Source of the DNA: a virus
IMG/VR virus record: IMGVR_UViG_3300009159_006001
Location: 1-37,002 of that record
Strand: one strand, 5' to 3'
Length of the DNA: 37,002 nt
Of this stretch, positions 1-8,382 are shown piece by piece. Below the pieces are notes generated by a model that worked only from the letters and a program-made list of their open reading frames with translations, had not been told where the DNA came from and searched no databases. The position numbers were made by a program, and so were the translations under genes. Within the stretch, counting starts at the first letter, position 1. Each line of letters starts with the position of its first letter.

Positions 1-2
1 AT

Positions 3-884
3 CAGGCGTGTCGCCGGTTGCTGCACAAGGGTCTTTGGGCGGGAGCGTACGGTCGGTTCACGATAAACACCGTTGGTGGGTGTATTACTTGGCCTAGACA
101 GATTGAGACGATTGAAGCGGTGGCAGATTGCTGCGGCGTCGGTACTGTTCGCAACCAATGGTTCGAGTTCCAAGAGAGCGGATATGGATTGCTCGGAGAA
201 AACTCGGCGTGCGCCGGCAAACAGCTTGTCGATCGAGGAACGGTTGTTTCTTACCGAGACATGTCCGGTGGATTGAACAGCTATCTTCGCGTATATCCAG
301 GCGATGCGTCAGATGTCGGAAAGACAATCACGCTTCAGGGGGTGGACCAGAATGGTCAGTGGATCAGGACGTTATCTGGAAGCGTTTGGATTGATGGCGA
401 AAAGCTGACCTTGGCTCTTCCGTACGTTCAATCTACCAAGAAGTTCACCAGCCTTACCGGGGTCATCCGCGAGGCGACCAACACGGCGAGCCGATTGTAC
501 GAGTACAATGCTACAACTCTTTTGGAGCTTGATGTAGCTGTGTACGACCCCGATGAGACGCTTCCTCAGTATCGTCGCAGCTATCTCGCGGACCGGTGCA
601 GCAGCGACGACAGCAAGCCGGTGACGGTCATGGCGAAGATGCGTCACGTCAATGCTACCGGAGTGAACGACTATCTGATTCCTCCTTCTCCTGACGCCAT
701 CAAGTTGATGGTGATGGCTATCCGAAAAGAGGAGAACGACTTGATACAGGAAGCAGTGGCCTACGAAGCGAAAGCGGTACAGGCTGTACAGGAACAGACG
801 ATGCAATATCTTGGCGACGCAGTACACACCATCAGGATGGTCGGGGTCGGCTTGAACGGTGGAGGTTTTTCCCAATGGTTCTGA
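3..884 (+). CDS. Virion structural protein, 5' end cut by window
   Basis: The reading frame is open from the first bases, so the true start lies to the left; the first possible in-window start is a weak TTG at 18. About 290 residues are visible. The protein is rich in beta-prone segments, with a GAYGRF...GGCITWPRQIETIEAVA region near the visible N-terminus and a helical C-terminal part. I have the impression of a conserved podophage head-tail or tail structural protein, but cannot name a family with certainty. It ends 10 bases inside the next gene (ATG at 875), so the two are probably co-translated. It opens a plus-strand virion operon running to 7621. The structural role rests on context and general resemblance. 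Confidence 0.55.
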   Translation, partial: QACRRLLHKGLWAGAYGRFTINTVGGCITWPRQIETIEAVADCCGVGTVRNQWFEFQESGYGLLGENSACAGKQLVDRGTVVSYRDMSGGLNSYLRVYPGDASDVGKTITLQGVDQNGQWIRTLSGSVWIDGEKLTLALPYVQSTKKFTSLTGVIREATNTASRLYEYNATTLLELDVAVYDPDETLPQYRRSYLADRCSSDDSKPVTVMAKMRHVNATGVNDYLIPPSPDAIKLMVMAIRKEENDLIQEAVAYEAKAVQAVQEQTMQYLGDAVHTIRMVGVGLNGGGFSQWF

Positions 885-1441
885 ACCTGAACATCGATTT
901 CGCTCTTGCTGAAGTCACTCCAAAGAAACTGGAGCTTCTTCAGGCTGTCTTCGATGCACACGATACGGCGGCAAGGAACAACCAGAACTCAAGCTCTGGA
1001 GCCGCCGTCAACTCGTTCTTTGGAAGCGGAAATCTGACGAACGGAATCGCTTCTGCAATCCTGACTCTTGGTGATGCACATGGACCAATCGGCCCTGCTC
1101 GATTCGTTTACGAGCGATTCGACGAGCGAGCGTTGAAGTCGGCCATCGAGTCCGGTATGAAGATCCCTGGGTTTGGAAACTCGTTCTTCAAAGACAAAAT
1201 TGATCCCGCATGGAGCAATGTGTCTGGACTTATCGAATCTGATTTTCCTCATGCAAATGACAGGATTATCCAGCTTCATGGTTGGATGAAAGAGGTTGGA
1301 AAAGATGTCCATCCAAACGCTGCTCTCTATTCTGCCGTTGTTTGCAACGAGCTTGGGGTGATTGTTGGCGCTGAGTCGGCCATCTTCATCTTGGCAAGGA
1401 CTGCCGCTTGGACATCTTTGTGCGTTAAAAATGAAAGGTAA
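875..1441 (+). CDS. Citrate-synthase-fold protein, short and probably non-catalytic
   Basis: The 188-residue protein resembles the C-terminal half of citrate synthase. Visible blocks are GDAHGPIGPAR (residues 66-76; compare the GPLHGGAN block of citrate synthases), IPGFGNSFFKDKIDPAW (97-113; compare GFGHRVYK..DPR), HPNAALYSAVVCNELGV (146-162; compare PNVDFYSG..L..LG) and ESAIFILARTAAW near the end (compare IFALARTVGW). Citrate synthases usually have about 370-430 residues, so this is roughly half length. The first catalytic His (H69) is kept. The second His is Asn (N102) and the catalytic Asp is Ala (A150), so normal citrate synthesis is unlikely. It overlaps its neighbours on both sides inside a virion operon. 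The family call comes from motifs read by eye; function is unknown. Confidence 0.6.
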   Translation: MVLNLNIDFALAEVTPKKLELLQAVFDAHDTAARNNQNSSSGAAVNSFFGSGNLTNGIASAILTLGDAHGPIGPARFVYERFDERALKSAIESGMKIPGFGNSFFKDKIDPAWSNVSGLIESDFPHANDRIIQLHGWMKEVGKDVHPNAALYSAVVCNELGVIVGAESAIFILARTAAWTSLCVKNER

Positions 1442-1976
1442 ACTTTTCCAGATCTGCGGACTTCCAAGGTTTGGATCGGCATTCATGTCGGTCCTTTTCT
1501 CGTTGGAGAACGATTGTCTTGGAATCCATGAGCAGGGAGCTACCGATCCTAACTGGAAACAGTCAATCGAGGATTATCGGCTCATCCACAAGTACGTGGC
1601 CGACTGTTCTACCTATGGATATCTGCCCAAAGCCGTGGTTAATGATTCAATCAAGGTGTATGTAAAAAAAGACGCCGAATCTTCATCCAAAGAATGCAGC
1701 GAAAGATTTGGTTATGAGGTTCATCTTCAGTCATTTGAGTCTATCAGGGAGTATGCAGATCAGTGGGCATGCTCCAATGATGTCATGGTGATTGAAGAGG
1801 GTGAACTTTTTAAGTTGGATACTTTGCGTCGGATATGGGTTCATTGCTTCAAGGACGAGCGACCGTTTCCAGAAGAAAAGGCAACTCGATTGTTAACTAT
1901 GAATATCCAGCGCCACGAACCTGAAAAAGTGTTCTCAGTAGAGAACGGCAATCGTTTTGTGAAGGAGGTATTTTAA
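1431..1976 (+). CDS. Sulfotransferase-like P-loop protein
   Basis: I place the start at ATG 1431, because it gives an 11-base overlap with the previous gene and puts a conserved-looking block at the N-terminus; a longer frame reaches upstream to 1362. The 181-residue protein begins with a predicted beta strand followed by GLPRFGSAFMSVLFS (residues 10-24). This resembles the 5'-phosphosulfate-binding loop of PAPS-dependent sulfotransferases (PRSGT/S type). The rest alternates helices and strands and has no signal peptide. Family members transfer sulfate from PAPS to a hydroxyl or amine; here a role on a glycan or tail protein would be guesswork. It could also be another P-loop kinase-like protein. 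An AAGGAGG stands at its end, about 11 bases before the next gene. Confidence 0.45.
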   Translation: MKGKLFQICGLPRFGSAFMSVLFSLENDCLGIHEQGATDPNWKQSIEDYRLIHKYVADCSTYGYLPKAVVNDSIKVYVKKDAESSSKECSERFGYEVHLQSFESIREYADQWACSNDVMVIEEGELFKLDTLRRIWVHCFKDERPFPEEKATRLLTMNIQRHEPEKVFSVENGNRFVKEVF

Positions 1977-1979
1977 CTT

Positions 1980-2786
1980 ATGGGACTCCTAGGAGCAGCG
2001 GCAATCGTTGGTGGATCCAGCCTTATTGGTGGACTCTTGAGCAAAGGGAGCAAGCCAAATGTTCCAGAATTTAAGCCAATCAATTTTGCCGCCGAGCAGA
2101 AAGATGCTATCAAGCAAAACCTTGGCTCATTGTCTTCTGCGTCAGAACTTGCAAGAAAGACAACGACTGCTGACCAGAGCGTTCTTGAGGAACAGCTTCG
2201 GCGGGCCATCCCTGGTTACGACCAGTTGATTGCACAGGCAGGATCAAACATAGGAGCGTCTTTGCGAGGCGAAATCTCGCCGGAAATATCTTCACAGGTT
2301 CAACGGTCAACCGCTGGGCGAGCTTTGTCGGGTGGTTTTGGTGGTGCGAGTGGGATGGGCCGATCGTTGACTGCTCGCGACCTTGGATTGACAGGCATGC
2401 AGATCCAGAACCAAGGATTGCAGCAGGCCCAGAGCTTTATCCAGCAGCAGCGTGCGTATGGAATGGTCCAGCCGTTCTCGACCAGCAGCATGTTCATCAC
2501 GCCGGCACAGCGCGTCGGTGTGATGCAGCAACAGCAACAGGCTCAGTATGGTCGAGATTTGCAAGCTGCACAGGTAGCTGCGATGCCTGATCCAACGATG
2601 TCTGCATTTGGAAGTGCTATTTCAAGTGCTGGTGGTTTTTATGGTGGCGCGATGATGCAGCAGTCTTTGGGTGGAGGAAGACAATCTGCTCCGTACAACT
2701 ACGGGAATGTTGACAATATGATGAACGGCCCATCTCAGAATCTATACAGTCAGCCGTCTGGTTCCTCTGGTTATGGGAATTATTGA
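1980..2786 (+). CDS. Putative internal virion (ejection) protein, gp14-like
   Basis: The 268-residue protein starts with a glycine-rich hydrophobic stretch (residues 2-22, several G/A small-residue repeats) that could insert in a membrane. A helical middle and a Gln-rich segment (QNQGLQQAQSFIQQQ, later QQQQQAQYGRD) follow, and the tail is low-complexity Gly/Ser/Tyr/Asn-rich. This layout, and its place ahead of two larger helical proteins, fits the first of three DNA-ejection proteins in T7-type podophages (gp14-gp15-gp16 order). No sequence signature proves this. The ribosome site AAGGAGG sits about 11 bases before the ATG, a longer gap than usual. Confidence 0.45.
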   Translation: MGLLGAAAIVGGSSLIGGLLSKGSKPNVPEFKPINFAAEQKDAIKQNLGSLSSASELARKTTTADQSVLEEQLRRAIPGYDQLIAQAGSNIGASLRGEISPEISSQVQRSTAGRALSGGFGGASGMGRSLTARDLGLTGMQIQNQGLQQAQSFIQQQRAYGMVQPFSTSSMFITPAQRVGVMQQQQQAQYGRDLQAAQVAAMPDPTMSAFGSAISSAGGFYGGAMMQQSLGGGRQSAPYNYGNVDNMMNGPSQNLYSQPSGSSGYGNY

Positions 2787-2808
2787 TACAAATACTAATT
2801 GAATTCTT

Positions 2809-4131
2809 ATGGCCGACAATACTCTTGAAGCATTTCAGCTTGGCGCATCGTTGTACGACCGCGCGCAGACACAGAAGCGGATGATGGATCAGCTTCAGTT
2901 GCAGACTGCTCAACAGGTTATGCAGCAGAGGAGTGCTGACCTTCAGAACAAGATTCAGCAGAATGCTCTTGGAGAGGCAATGAAAGAGCAAGAAGCTCAA
3001 GTTAATGAGTTTGATCTTTATCAGAAGTTTAATAATGATTATTCAACCTTCTTAAATAGCGGAGAGGTTGGAGCAGCATTGCCTGTTGTTCCTAGATTTA
3101 AGTCCAAGACTTTCAATCAAGAAGCAAACAAAGCAATGAGCGGACTGGAACAGTATTCCAGACGCGCTGAACTTATAAAACAGCAGTCAAAACTTGCTGC
3201 TTTTAGAGATAAACGTGAAACAGAACGATATGCCGATGCTCGTGAATTCAACGCTTTGACACGTACCCCTGAAGGGGAATACATCATTGATGATGAGTTG
3301 ATTGAAAGGAAGCGTCTTGAGAGAGAACAGCTTTTAAGAGCATCTAAGATTTCATCGGTAGCTGGCCTTGGAAGCGAAGAAGCTATTAAGGCACTTGGAT
3401 TGACTCCTGAAGTTGAGCTTCAAGCAATTCAGGCAATGAATGCCAAAAAAGCATCCAAGTCGCCAATGACTGCTGCTCTTTTTGATTGGCAAAACGCTCC
3501 AAGCGACCAAAAAGACGCCAAGTTTCAAGTTCTCAAATCCGTTGCTACAAAGAACGGTCAGGACATCATTGTTGGTACTTCTGGTGAATTTGAGTTCAAG
3601 AAAGCTCTTCCTCAAGCGGTTCAAACTCAAATTTTTAATGGAATCAAGTCGGCTAATACAGCGATTGGTCTTATAGATAAAATTACAGATTCCGACATTG
3701 ATGCAGCTTTCAGCACAATGGGAGCAGCTAGATCTGTTGTTCAAAAAATTCCTCTTCTTTCTAAAACTGGTGCAGGGCTAAGTCCGCAACAAATCCGCAT
3801 AAGTCAGCAACTCGGATCTTTGACTCCGCTAGTTTCTCGCGGTCTTCTTTCTGAACAGGGAAGATTAACTGACGCAGACGCGCGCAGGGCTGAAGAACTC
3901 ATAAAGACAAGCTATGTAACCTCTAGTCCGGATCAAGTTAAACAAAGTCTTCGTGAGTTAAAGGGTTTGTTCCAAAACGCAAAAGATAGAATGAAATCTC
4001 CATTGGGAATGATTGGAGAAATGAATGTCCAGGACACTAATCCAGGCGTCGCTACCCCCGCCACTCCATCGGTGGGCCAGCCTGCTGGTGGTGGTGCTAA
4101 AGTTGGTCGGTTTGACGTTAAAGTTCGATAA
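2809..4131 (+). CDS. Putative internal virion protein, helical
   Basis: This 440-residue protein is almost entirely helical and rich in Gln, Lys, Glu and Ala. The first 60 residues (QLQLQTAQQVMQQRS and similar) look like coiled coil; the last 40 residues are Pro/Gly-rich and flexible. It has no enzyme motif, signal peptide or membrane segment. It lies between a membrane-prone protein and a very large Ala-rich protein, the position of gp15 in T7-type ejection sets. No Shine-Dalgarno is evident; the leader is AT-rich (aattgaattctt). The role is inferred from order, size and composition. Confidence 0.45.
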   Translation: MADNTLEAFQLGASLYDRAQTQKRMMDQLQLQTAQQVMQQRSADLQNKIQQNALGEAMKEQEAQVNEFDLYQKFNNDYSTFLNSGEVGAALPVVPRFKSKTFNQEANKAMSGLEQYSRRAELIKQQSKLAAFRDKRETERYADAREFNALTRTPEGEYIIDDELIERKRLEREQLLRASKISSVAGLGSEEAIKALGLTPEVELQAIQAMNAKKASKSPMTAALFDWQNAPSDQKDAKFQVLKSVATKNGQDIIVGTSGEFEFKKALPQAVQTQIFNGIKSANTAIGLIDKITDSDIDAAFSTMGAARSVVQKIPLLSKTGAGLSPQQIRISQQLGSLTPLVSRGLLSEQGRLTDADARRAEELIKTSYVTSSPDQVKQSLRELKGLFQNAKDRMKSPLGMIGEMNVQDTNPGVATPATPSVGQPAGGGAKVGRFDVKVR

Positions 4132-4136
4132 TTATT

Positions 4137-7010
4137 ATGCCTACCTACAGCGTAACTGATCCGTCATCTGGAAAAACAATTGATATGACCGGAGATAGCC
4201 CTCCGACGGAGCAGGAACTTGAGGAGGTTTTTAAGAGCATTACTCAACAATCGCCTTCATCCACTCCTGTCGCTGACCCAGGCTCTGCTGAACAATTGCA
4301 GAGTGCGGTGAATCAGTCGGCCAGTGTTGGCGAGATGCGCCGGCGCGAAGGAGAAGGAAAGATTTCTTACCAGCGTCAAACCGGTTCAATTTCAGCTCCT
4401 CCCGGAACAACCGCAGAAGATGTTCGAGATACAACACTGTTTCCTAACTACGGAGACGCAGCTAAAGCTCTTGGAAAAATTGCTTCGTTAGGTGCAGGAG
4501 TTGCAGCACCAGAGCTTCTTCCAGCTGAACTTGCTCTAACCGCTTTGGCTGGAAAGACTGTTCCAAAAATACTAGCTACCGCTGCAAGAGGAAGCGTTTC
4601 CGGCGCGGCGCAGCAAGCAACAGAAGAAGCATTATCAGGGTTTCAGCCTGCAAAAGAAGGCGAGCTTGGTCCTATTGGAAGAATTACTGCATCTACCGGA
4701 CTTGGAGGTTTGCTTGGTGGAACTGCATCATTGGCTGAACGATATCTTCCAACCGCATACCAGGTAGCAAAAAATGTTCTTAGCTTTAGCCCCAAAAAAG
4801 CAGCGACAACCGCGTTTCGTCCATTTGGAAATGCTTCAGTGTCACAGCTTGATGCATCGTCTGCGCGTCAAATTATTCAAGATACAACCGGAATAGAAGT
4901 TCCCGTTGGTGTTGGCGAGGCAATTGGAACCCCTCAATTGGCCAACGAAATCAAAAACATTCAGTCTGGACTGGAACTGTCTTCAGAAGCAAAAGATGCA
5001 CTTAAAAGGCAAATTGCATTTTCTGCTACTCAACTTAAAAATACAGGAGTCACTGCGGACGATCTTGCAAAGCACACCATTGCTACCCTTCGTCAGCAGA
5101 TTGGAGATTTGTCTAAGCCATCAAGAGATGCTATCGAAGCCGCTTCAAAGGAATTGCATCCAGCAATTGAATCAGCCTTCAAGCAGGTTCAAAACGATGC
5201 TCTTGCATTGGTTCCCGGAACTTCAGCAACTCCAACTAGTTTTGGTGCTAAAGTTAGATCTGAAATTCAAGGCACGTTTTCTGACTTGAAAGCAGAAGAG
5301 ACAAAGGCGTTTCAAAAGGTAACATCAAATCCAGATTATACGACAGTTGATATTCCTACTGGAAATACAAAAAAGTGGAGTGAAGACCTTGGAATACAAA
5401 CGGTTCAACAGGACATTGAAAAGCCGGAGCAATTTTCAAACATTCTTGATGCGTTTGGAAGGTTGATTCCTAAAGTTGAAACAGCATCAACCAAGGCGGT
5501 AACCCCAATGTTCCCTGTTGGAACCGGAAGGTTTAGCGGATCGATTCCAAAGTTTTCTGAAAATCAAACCCTTGAGGGAATGCGTAATTTTCGCACCCAG
5601 GTTGGTGGTTCAATCGGAAATGACACAATCTTTCCAGGGGTAAGCGACTATCAAAAGAAGCAGCTTTACAAAGCTGTATCTCAAGACATTGAAGCCGGAA
5701 TAGCTTCGCTTCCTGGAAGCACTCTGAAGACCGACCTGCAACAGGCGAATGCGTTGACCAAGCAGAAGTACGCAACATTCGATAATCCAATGATGGACAA
5801 AATCCTTCAAGATTTTGGACCTGAAGGTGGAATTGGTCCTGCGTCTCTTGCCTCAAAACTTCGCTCTGCTGATGGTCCTTCGTTCTTGGCTGAACTGAAA
5901 AAATCTGTTCCTCCTGCAAGGGCAAAAGCAATCACTGATGCCGCATCCGAATATCTGTTCAACGAGATTGGGCATGCGGCAAGAAATTCTATTTCTGGTG
6001 AAATGTCCGCCGGCCAATTGCTGAATGGAATCGACTCTCTTGCACCGGAAATCCGTGCTGAGTTTTTTCCGAATTATAACAACATCGTAGGTATTGCAAA
6101 AAAGCAAAACGCACTGTCAAAACTTGATCCTAAAAAAATCATCTCAAATCTATCTGTTGATGACCCGGCGCTTCTGTTCGATGCACTTGGAGCAAACCCA
6201 TCAAAAGATGTGACTGATAAAATTGTAGATGCTTTTGCCAAGTCTCAGAAACTTCAAAATCAATACAATGGAACTGTTATCGGAGCTTTGCAGAAAATGG
6301 ATGGAGACGGTCTTTCTGCAATCATAGAGCAGAATCCATCCACGTTCATGAGGTCGATAATGGACGGCAAAACATTCAGTCCTGCTCAGACTGAAAAGGC
6401 GATGCATATCATTGCAACAAACAATCCAAAGCTCATCAATGATTTGCAGTTTAATTTTGTCAATGACCTCCTTTCACGCTTTACCGGACAAGGTAGAATC
6501 AGCGCAAATAATCTATTGAAGGAAATACTTCCAGAATCGCCTATTGGAAAAGCTGGAAGCATGCGCGGGATTTCTGAGGCTGTGCTTGGTCCAGACAAAT
6601 TGAATACATTAGAATCAACTCTAAGAAACCTTTATGCGATTGAAAAGGCCGGTGGGGATCTCTCTCCGAATTCTCCATTGATTGACGTTGTTGCTCGCGG
6701 TGCTGGAGCCGTTGCCGGTGCTGCAACGCGCGGAATGACTGGAATCGGAACAATTGGAGCAGCAAATGAATTGGCCTCCATTGCTGGTCGAAGCCAGAAA
6801 ATCAAATACGCGATTGCTTCTTATATTCTTACAACTCCTGAACTTAGAAAACTGGCAATCACTCCAATCAATCGCATTGATCCAACAACTGCAAAAAACA
6901 TGATCAGCGGGTTTTCAAACTATATGGTTGATAGGTTTGGTCCTGATTCTCCAGAAGCGGACGAAATCTATACCATGAACATTGACGCAAATAGGAGGCC
7001 AACCAAATGA
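4137..7010 (+). CDS. Large internal virion protein
   Basis: At 957 residues this is the largest gene in the window. Residues 3-36 carry the phrase YSVTDPSSGKTIDMTGDSPPTE followed by ELEEVF, an N-terminal tag I recall from large phage virion proteins (form TDP..GKT..LTGDSPPTE.EL..IF). An Ala/Gly-rich hydrophobic zone (about residues 110-200) could cross or enter a membrane; long helices follow to the end. No lysozyme or transglycosylase Glu motif was recognised. As the largest of three consecutive virion genes it most likely corresponds to the gp16-type ejection protein. Its TGA overlaps the next ATG (ATGA at 7007). Confidence 0.5.
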   Translation: MPTYSVTDPSSGKTIDMTGDSPPTEQELEEVFKSITQQSPSSTPVADPGSAEQLQSAVNQSASVGEMRRREGEGKISYQRQTGSISAPPGTTAEDVRDTTLFPNYGDAAKALGKIASLGAGVAAPELLPAELALTALAGKTVPKILATAARGSVSGAAQQATEEALSGFQPAKEGELGPIGRITASTGLGGLLGGTASLAERYLPTAYQVAKNVLSFSPKKAATTAFRPFGNASVSQLDASSARQIIQDTTGIEVPVGVGEAIGTPQLANEIKNIQSGLELSSEAKDALKRQIAFSATQLKNTGVTADDLAKHTIATLRQQIGDLSKPSRDAIEAASKELHPAIESAFKQVQNDALALVPGTSATPTSFGAKVRSEIQGTFSDLKAEETKAFQKVTSNPDYTTVDIPTGNTKKWSEDLGIQTVQQDIEKPEQFSNILDAFGRLIPKVETASTKAVTPMFPVGTGRFSGSIPKFSENQTLEGMRNFRTQVGGSIGNDTIFPGVSDYQKKQLYKAVSQDIEAGIASLPGSTLKTDLQQANALTKQKYATFDNPMMDKILQDFGPEGGIGPASLASKLRSADGPSFLAELKKSVPPARAKAITDAASEYLFNEIGHAARNSISGEMSAGQLLNGIDSLAPEIRAEFFPNYNNIVGIAKKQNALSKLDPKKIISNLSVDDPALLFDALGANPSKDVTDKIVDAFAKSQKLQNQYNGTVIGALQKMDGDGLSAIIEQNPSTFMRSIMDGKTFSPAQTEKAMHIIATNNPKLINDLQFNFVNDLLSRFTGQGRISANNLLKEILPESPIGKAGSMRGISEAVLGPDKLNTLESTLRNLYAIEKAGGDLSPNSPLIDVVARGAGAVAGAATRGMTGIGTIGAANELASIAGRSQKIKYAIASYILTTPELRKLAITPINRIDPTTAKNMISGFSNYMVDRFGPDSPEADEIYTMNIDANRRPTK

Positions 7011-7159
7011 GCGACTTCGTTGCTGACCCGTTCGTTGCTCCGGTGCAATCGCTTGATCCTAATCGTAAGATGAAGCAGTCGCTCATTTCTCGTCGCAACA
7101 GGATGAAAAAGAAAATCTCGGTCTATTCAGACAAAGGATTTCCAAAAATCAAGCCATGA
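7007..7159 (+). CDS. Small basic protein, 50 aa
   Basis: The ATG at 7007 overlaps the stop of the large virion gene (ATGA), and its own stop at 7157-7159 overlaps the next start (ATGA at 7156). The predicted protein begins MSDFVADPFVAPVQSLDP and continues with a Lys/Arg-rich middle (SRRNRMKKK) ending GFPKIKP. The double overlap makes it very likely to be translated. No family is recognised; its charge would allow nucleic-acid or scaffold contact. Confidence 0.6.
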   Translation: MSDFVADPFVAPVQSLDPNRKMKQSLISRRNRMKKKISVYSDKGFPKIKP

Positions 7160-7422
7160 CCTCTCTCTCAAAAAAAGGTAACACCTATCAAGGAAAGAAG
7201 GTGTCGCTCAACAAACCGTTCTACACTCCTGGCGAGCGCAAGAAGAGCGCCGTGTACGTGAAGAACGACAATGGAAATGTTGTTAAGGTAAGGTTCGGTG
7301 ACCCGGATATGACCATCAAAAAGAACAATCCCGGTCGTAGAAAGAATTTCCGAGCGAGACACAACTGCGATACTGCGAATGATAAAACAACTCCTCGTCA
7401 CTGGAGTTGCAAAGCCTGGTAA
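7156..7422 (+). CDS. Conserved small basic phage protein (RFGDP...WSCKAW type)
   Basis: The 88-residue protein is strongly basic and has an ordered set of motifs: KVRFGDPDM, then NNPGRRKNFRARHNCD and finally RHWSCKAW at the C-terminus. I recall this pattern from small conserved proteins and C-terminal modules in virion regions of several unrelated phages and large DNA viruses; the function is not known to me. The two Cys (in RHNCD and WSCK), with the neighbouring His, might bind metal. It is coupled to the gene before it by ATGA and lies 4 bases before the next small gene. Confidence 0.6.
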   Translation: MTSLSKKGNTYQGKKVSLNKPFYTPGERKKSAVYVKNDNGNVVKVRFGDPDMTIKKNNPGRRKNFRARHNCDTANDKTTPRHWSCKAW

Positions 7423-7426
7423 TTTT

Positions 7427-7621
7427 ATGGATAAAATGAAACTTGGTGGTGGAGGCCGTTACGAGAAACTTATCGGCTCTCTTGAGAAGAAAGGTGTCAA
7501 AGACCCTGCTGCTCTCGCGGCATCAATCGGTCGCAAAAAACTCGGCAAGGAAAAGTTCCAATCGCTTGCCGCTAAAGGTCGCCGACGAGCGATTAGAGAA
7601 AAGAAGTCTAGCTACGCTTAA
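7427..7621 (+). CDS. Small basic phage protein, 64 aa
   Basis: I chose the ATG at 7427 rather than the upstream frame opening because it follows the previous stop by four bases and leaves a compact domain. The sequence reads MDKMKLGGGGRYEKL, then KGVKDPAALAASIGRKK and KFQSLAAKGRRR, a very basic helical unit. This KGV.dP.ALAA.IGRKK.G pattern is familiar from tiny phage proteins beside structural genes; function unknown. Its stop (7619-7621) lies inside the tail end of the convergent methyltransferase gene, so the plus and minus operons meet tail to tail with no hairpin terminator visible between them. Confidence 0.6.
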   Translation: MDKMKLGGGGRYEKLIGSLEKKGVKDPAALAASIGRKKLGKEKFQSLAAKGRRRAIREKKSSYA

Positions 7622-8381
7622 GTTGTGACAGGACGTATTCCGTAGAGCACGCCATTTTCTTCGACGAGTTCCCACCCGTCATCCTCGGCATTGCTTGGCC
7701 CTGGACATTCGCAATCGGCGTAGTGTTGCTGGCAGACCACGCAAAAAGGTTCTCCGCAATCGGGGCATGGTTTGCAGTCGGAGGCGAAGACAATACGAAC
7801 TCGCTCCACTGATTGGCCATCGCGTCCGCTATCCCCTGATACGTGGCCGACCGGAGTTTCCATCTGTCTTTTGATGGACCAAGTTTGTTTTGCCCGTTTG
7901 GTGTTTGGTTTTCCCATCTCCCGCTTGCTGGTTTTTGCAGCACGTTTGTCGGAACTAGTAACGGTAGATTTTTGATCCATAAGCAAGTTGTCTTGGATTC
8001 AGGGTGTCCGAACTGCCACGGATGTATGATCTGGTCAGGTTTGCGGATTCGTGTTGAGATTGCTCCGACAGGGTTTTCGATTGCGATGTGTTTGCAGTCA
8101 GCACCAAGAAGGTATCGCACAAAGTCCAATGCGTCTTCAGTCAGCTTCGGGTCGCGCAGACCTCTGGTGGTCCAGTGCATCCCCGATGAACACAGATAGG
8201 TGCATGGCGGGAACGCGATAATGATGTCCCACGGTTGCGCCATCAGTTCTCGAACGTCACCCTGATGATGTTCTCCAGGCACGTCAGTTGGAAGGAGGTC
8301 GCAGGACATCGCATACCAGCCAAGTTTTCGGAAGGCATCACGAACCGTTCCGCTATATTCACATGCGACCAGGACACGCAT
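7608..8381 (-). CDS. DNA cytosine-5 methyltransferase, phage type
   Basis: The start is ATG 8381, giving MRVLVACEYSGTVRDAF, the SAM-binding motif I of a phage C5-MTase family; the frame runs upstream but lacks family character there. FPPCTY holds the catalytic Pro-Cys (Cys60), and IENPVG (101-106) is the ENV-type motif. Conserved-looking sequence ends with RSATYQGIADAMANQW at about residue 205. After that this frame continues for about 50 residues with no family character, while the -1 frame encodes a Cys-rich module; see the entry at 7618-7809. The ATG lies two bases past the primase-helicase stop at 8383, so it ends the same operon. It may methylate phage DNA against host restriction. Confidence 0.75.
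   Translation of the reverse strand: MRVLVACEYSGTVRDAFRKLGWYAMSCDLLPTDVPGEHHQGDVRELMAQPWDIIIAFPPCTYLCSSGMHWTTRGLRDPKLTEDALDFVRYLLGADCKHIAIENPVGAISTRIRKPDQIIHPWQFGHPESKTTCLWIKNLPLLVPTNVLQKPASGRWENQTPNGQNKLGPSKDRWKLRSATYQGIADAMANQWSEFVLSSPPTANHAPIAENLFAWSASNTTPIANVQGQAMPRMTGGNSSKKMACSTEYVLSQLKRS
7618..7809 (-). CDS. Cys-rich zinc-ribbon segment in -1 frame of the methyltransferase
   Basis: This frame overlaps the 3' end of the methyltransferase gene and is open from 7986 to a TAA at 7618. From about 7809 (a GTG) it encodes SDCKPCPDCGEPFCVVC, then HYADCECPGP and ENGVLYGIRP. Eight Cys in CxxC-like spacing look like a zinc ribbon, and I recall a comparable Cys-rich tail (DC.CPGP ... NGVLYxRP) at the end of related phage MTases. 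The real protein may therefore need a -1 shift near the W of ANQW, or the gene may carry a natural or assembly frameshift. A separate GTG-started 63-residue protein is another option. No clear slippery heptamer was seen at the junction. Confidence 0.5.
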   Translation of the reverse strand: MERVRIVFASDCKPCPDCGEPFCVVCQQHYADCECPGPSNAEDDGWELVEENGVLYGIRPVTT

Positions 8382-8382
8382 A

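Noticed and set aside
372-875. 167-residue minus-strand frame near the left edge
   Set aside because: It is antisense to the structural gene, with no start context or recognisable domain.
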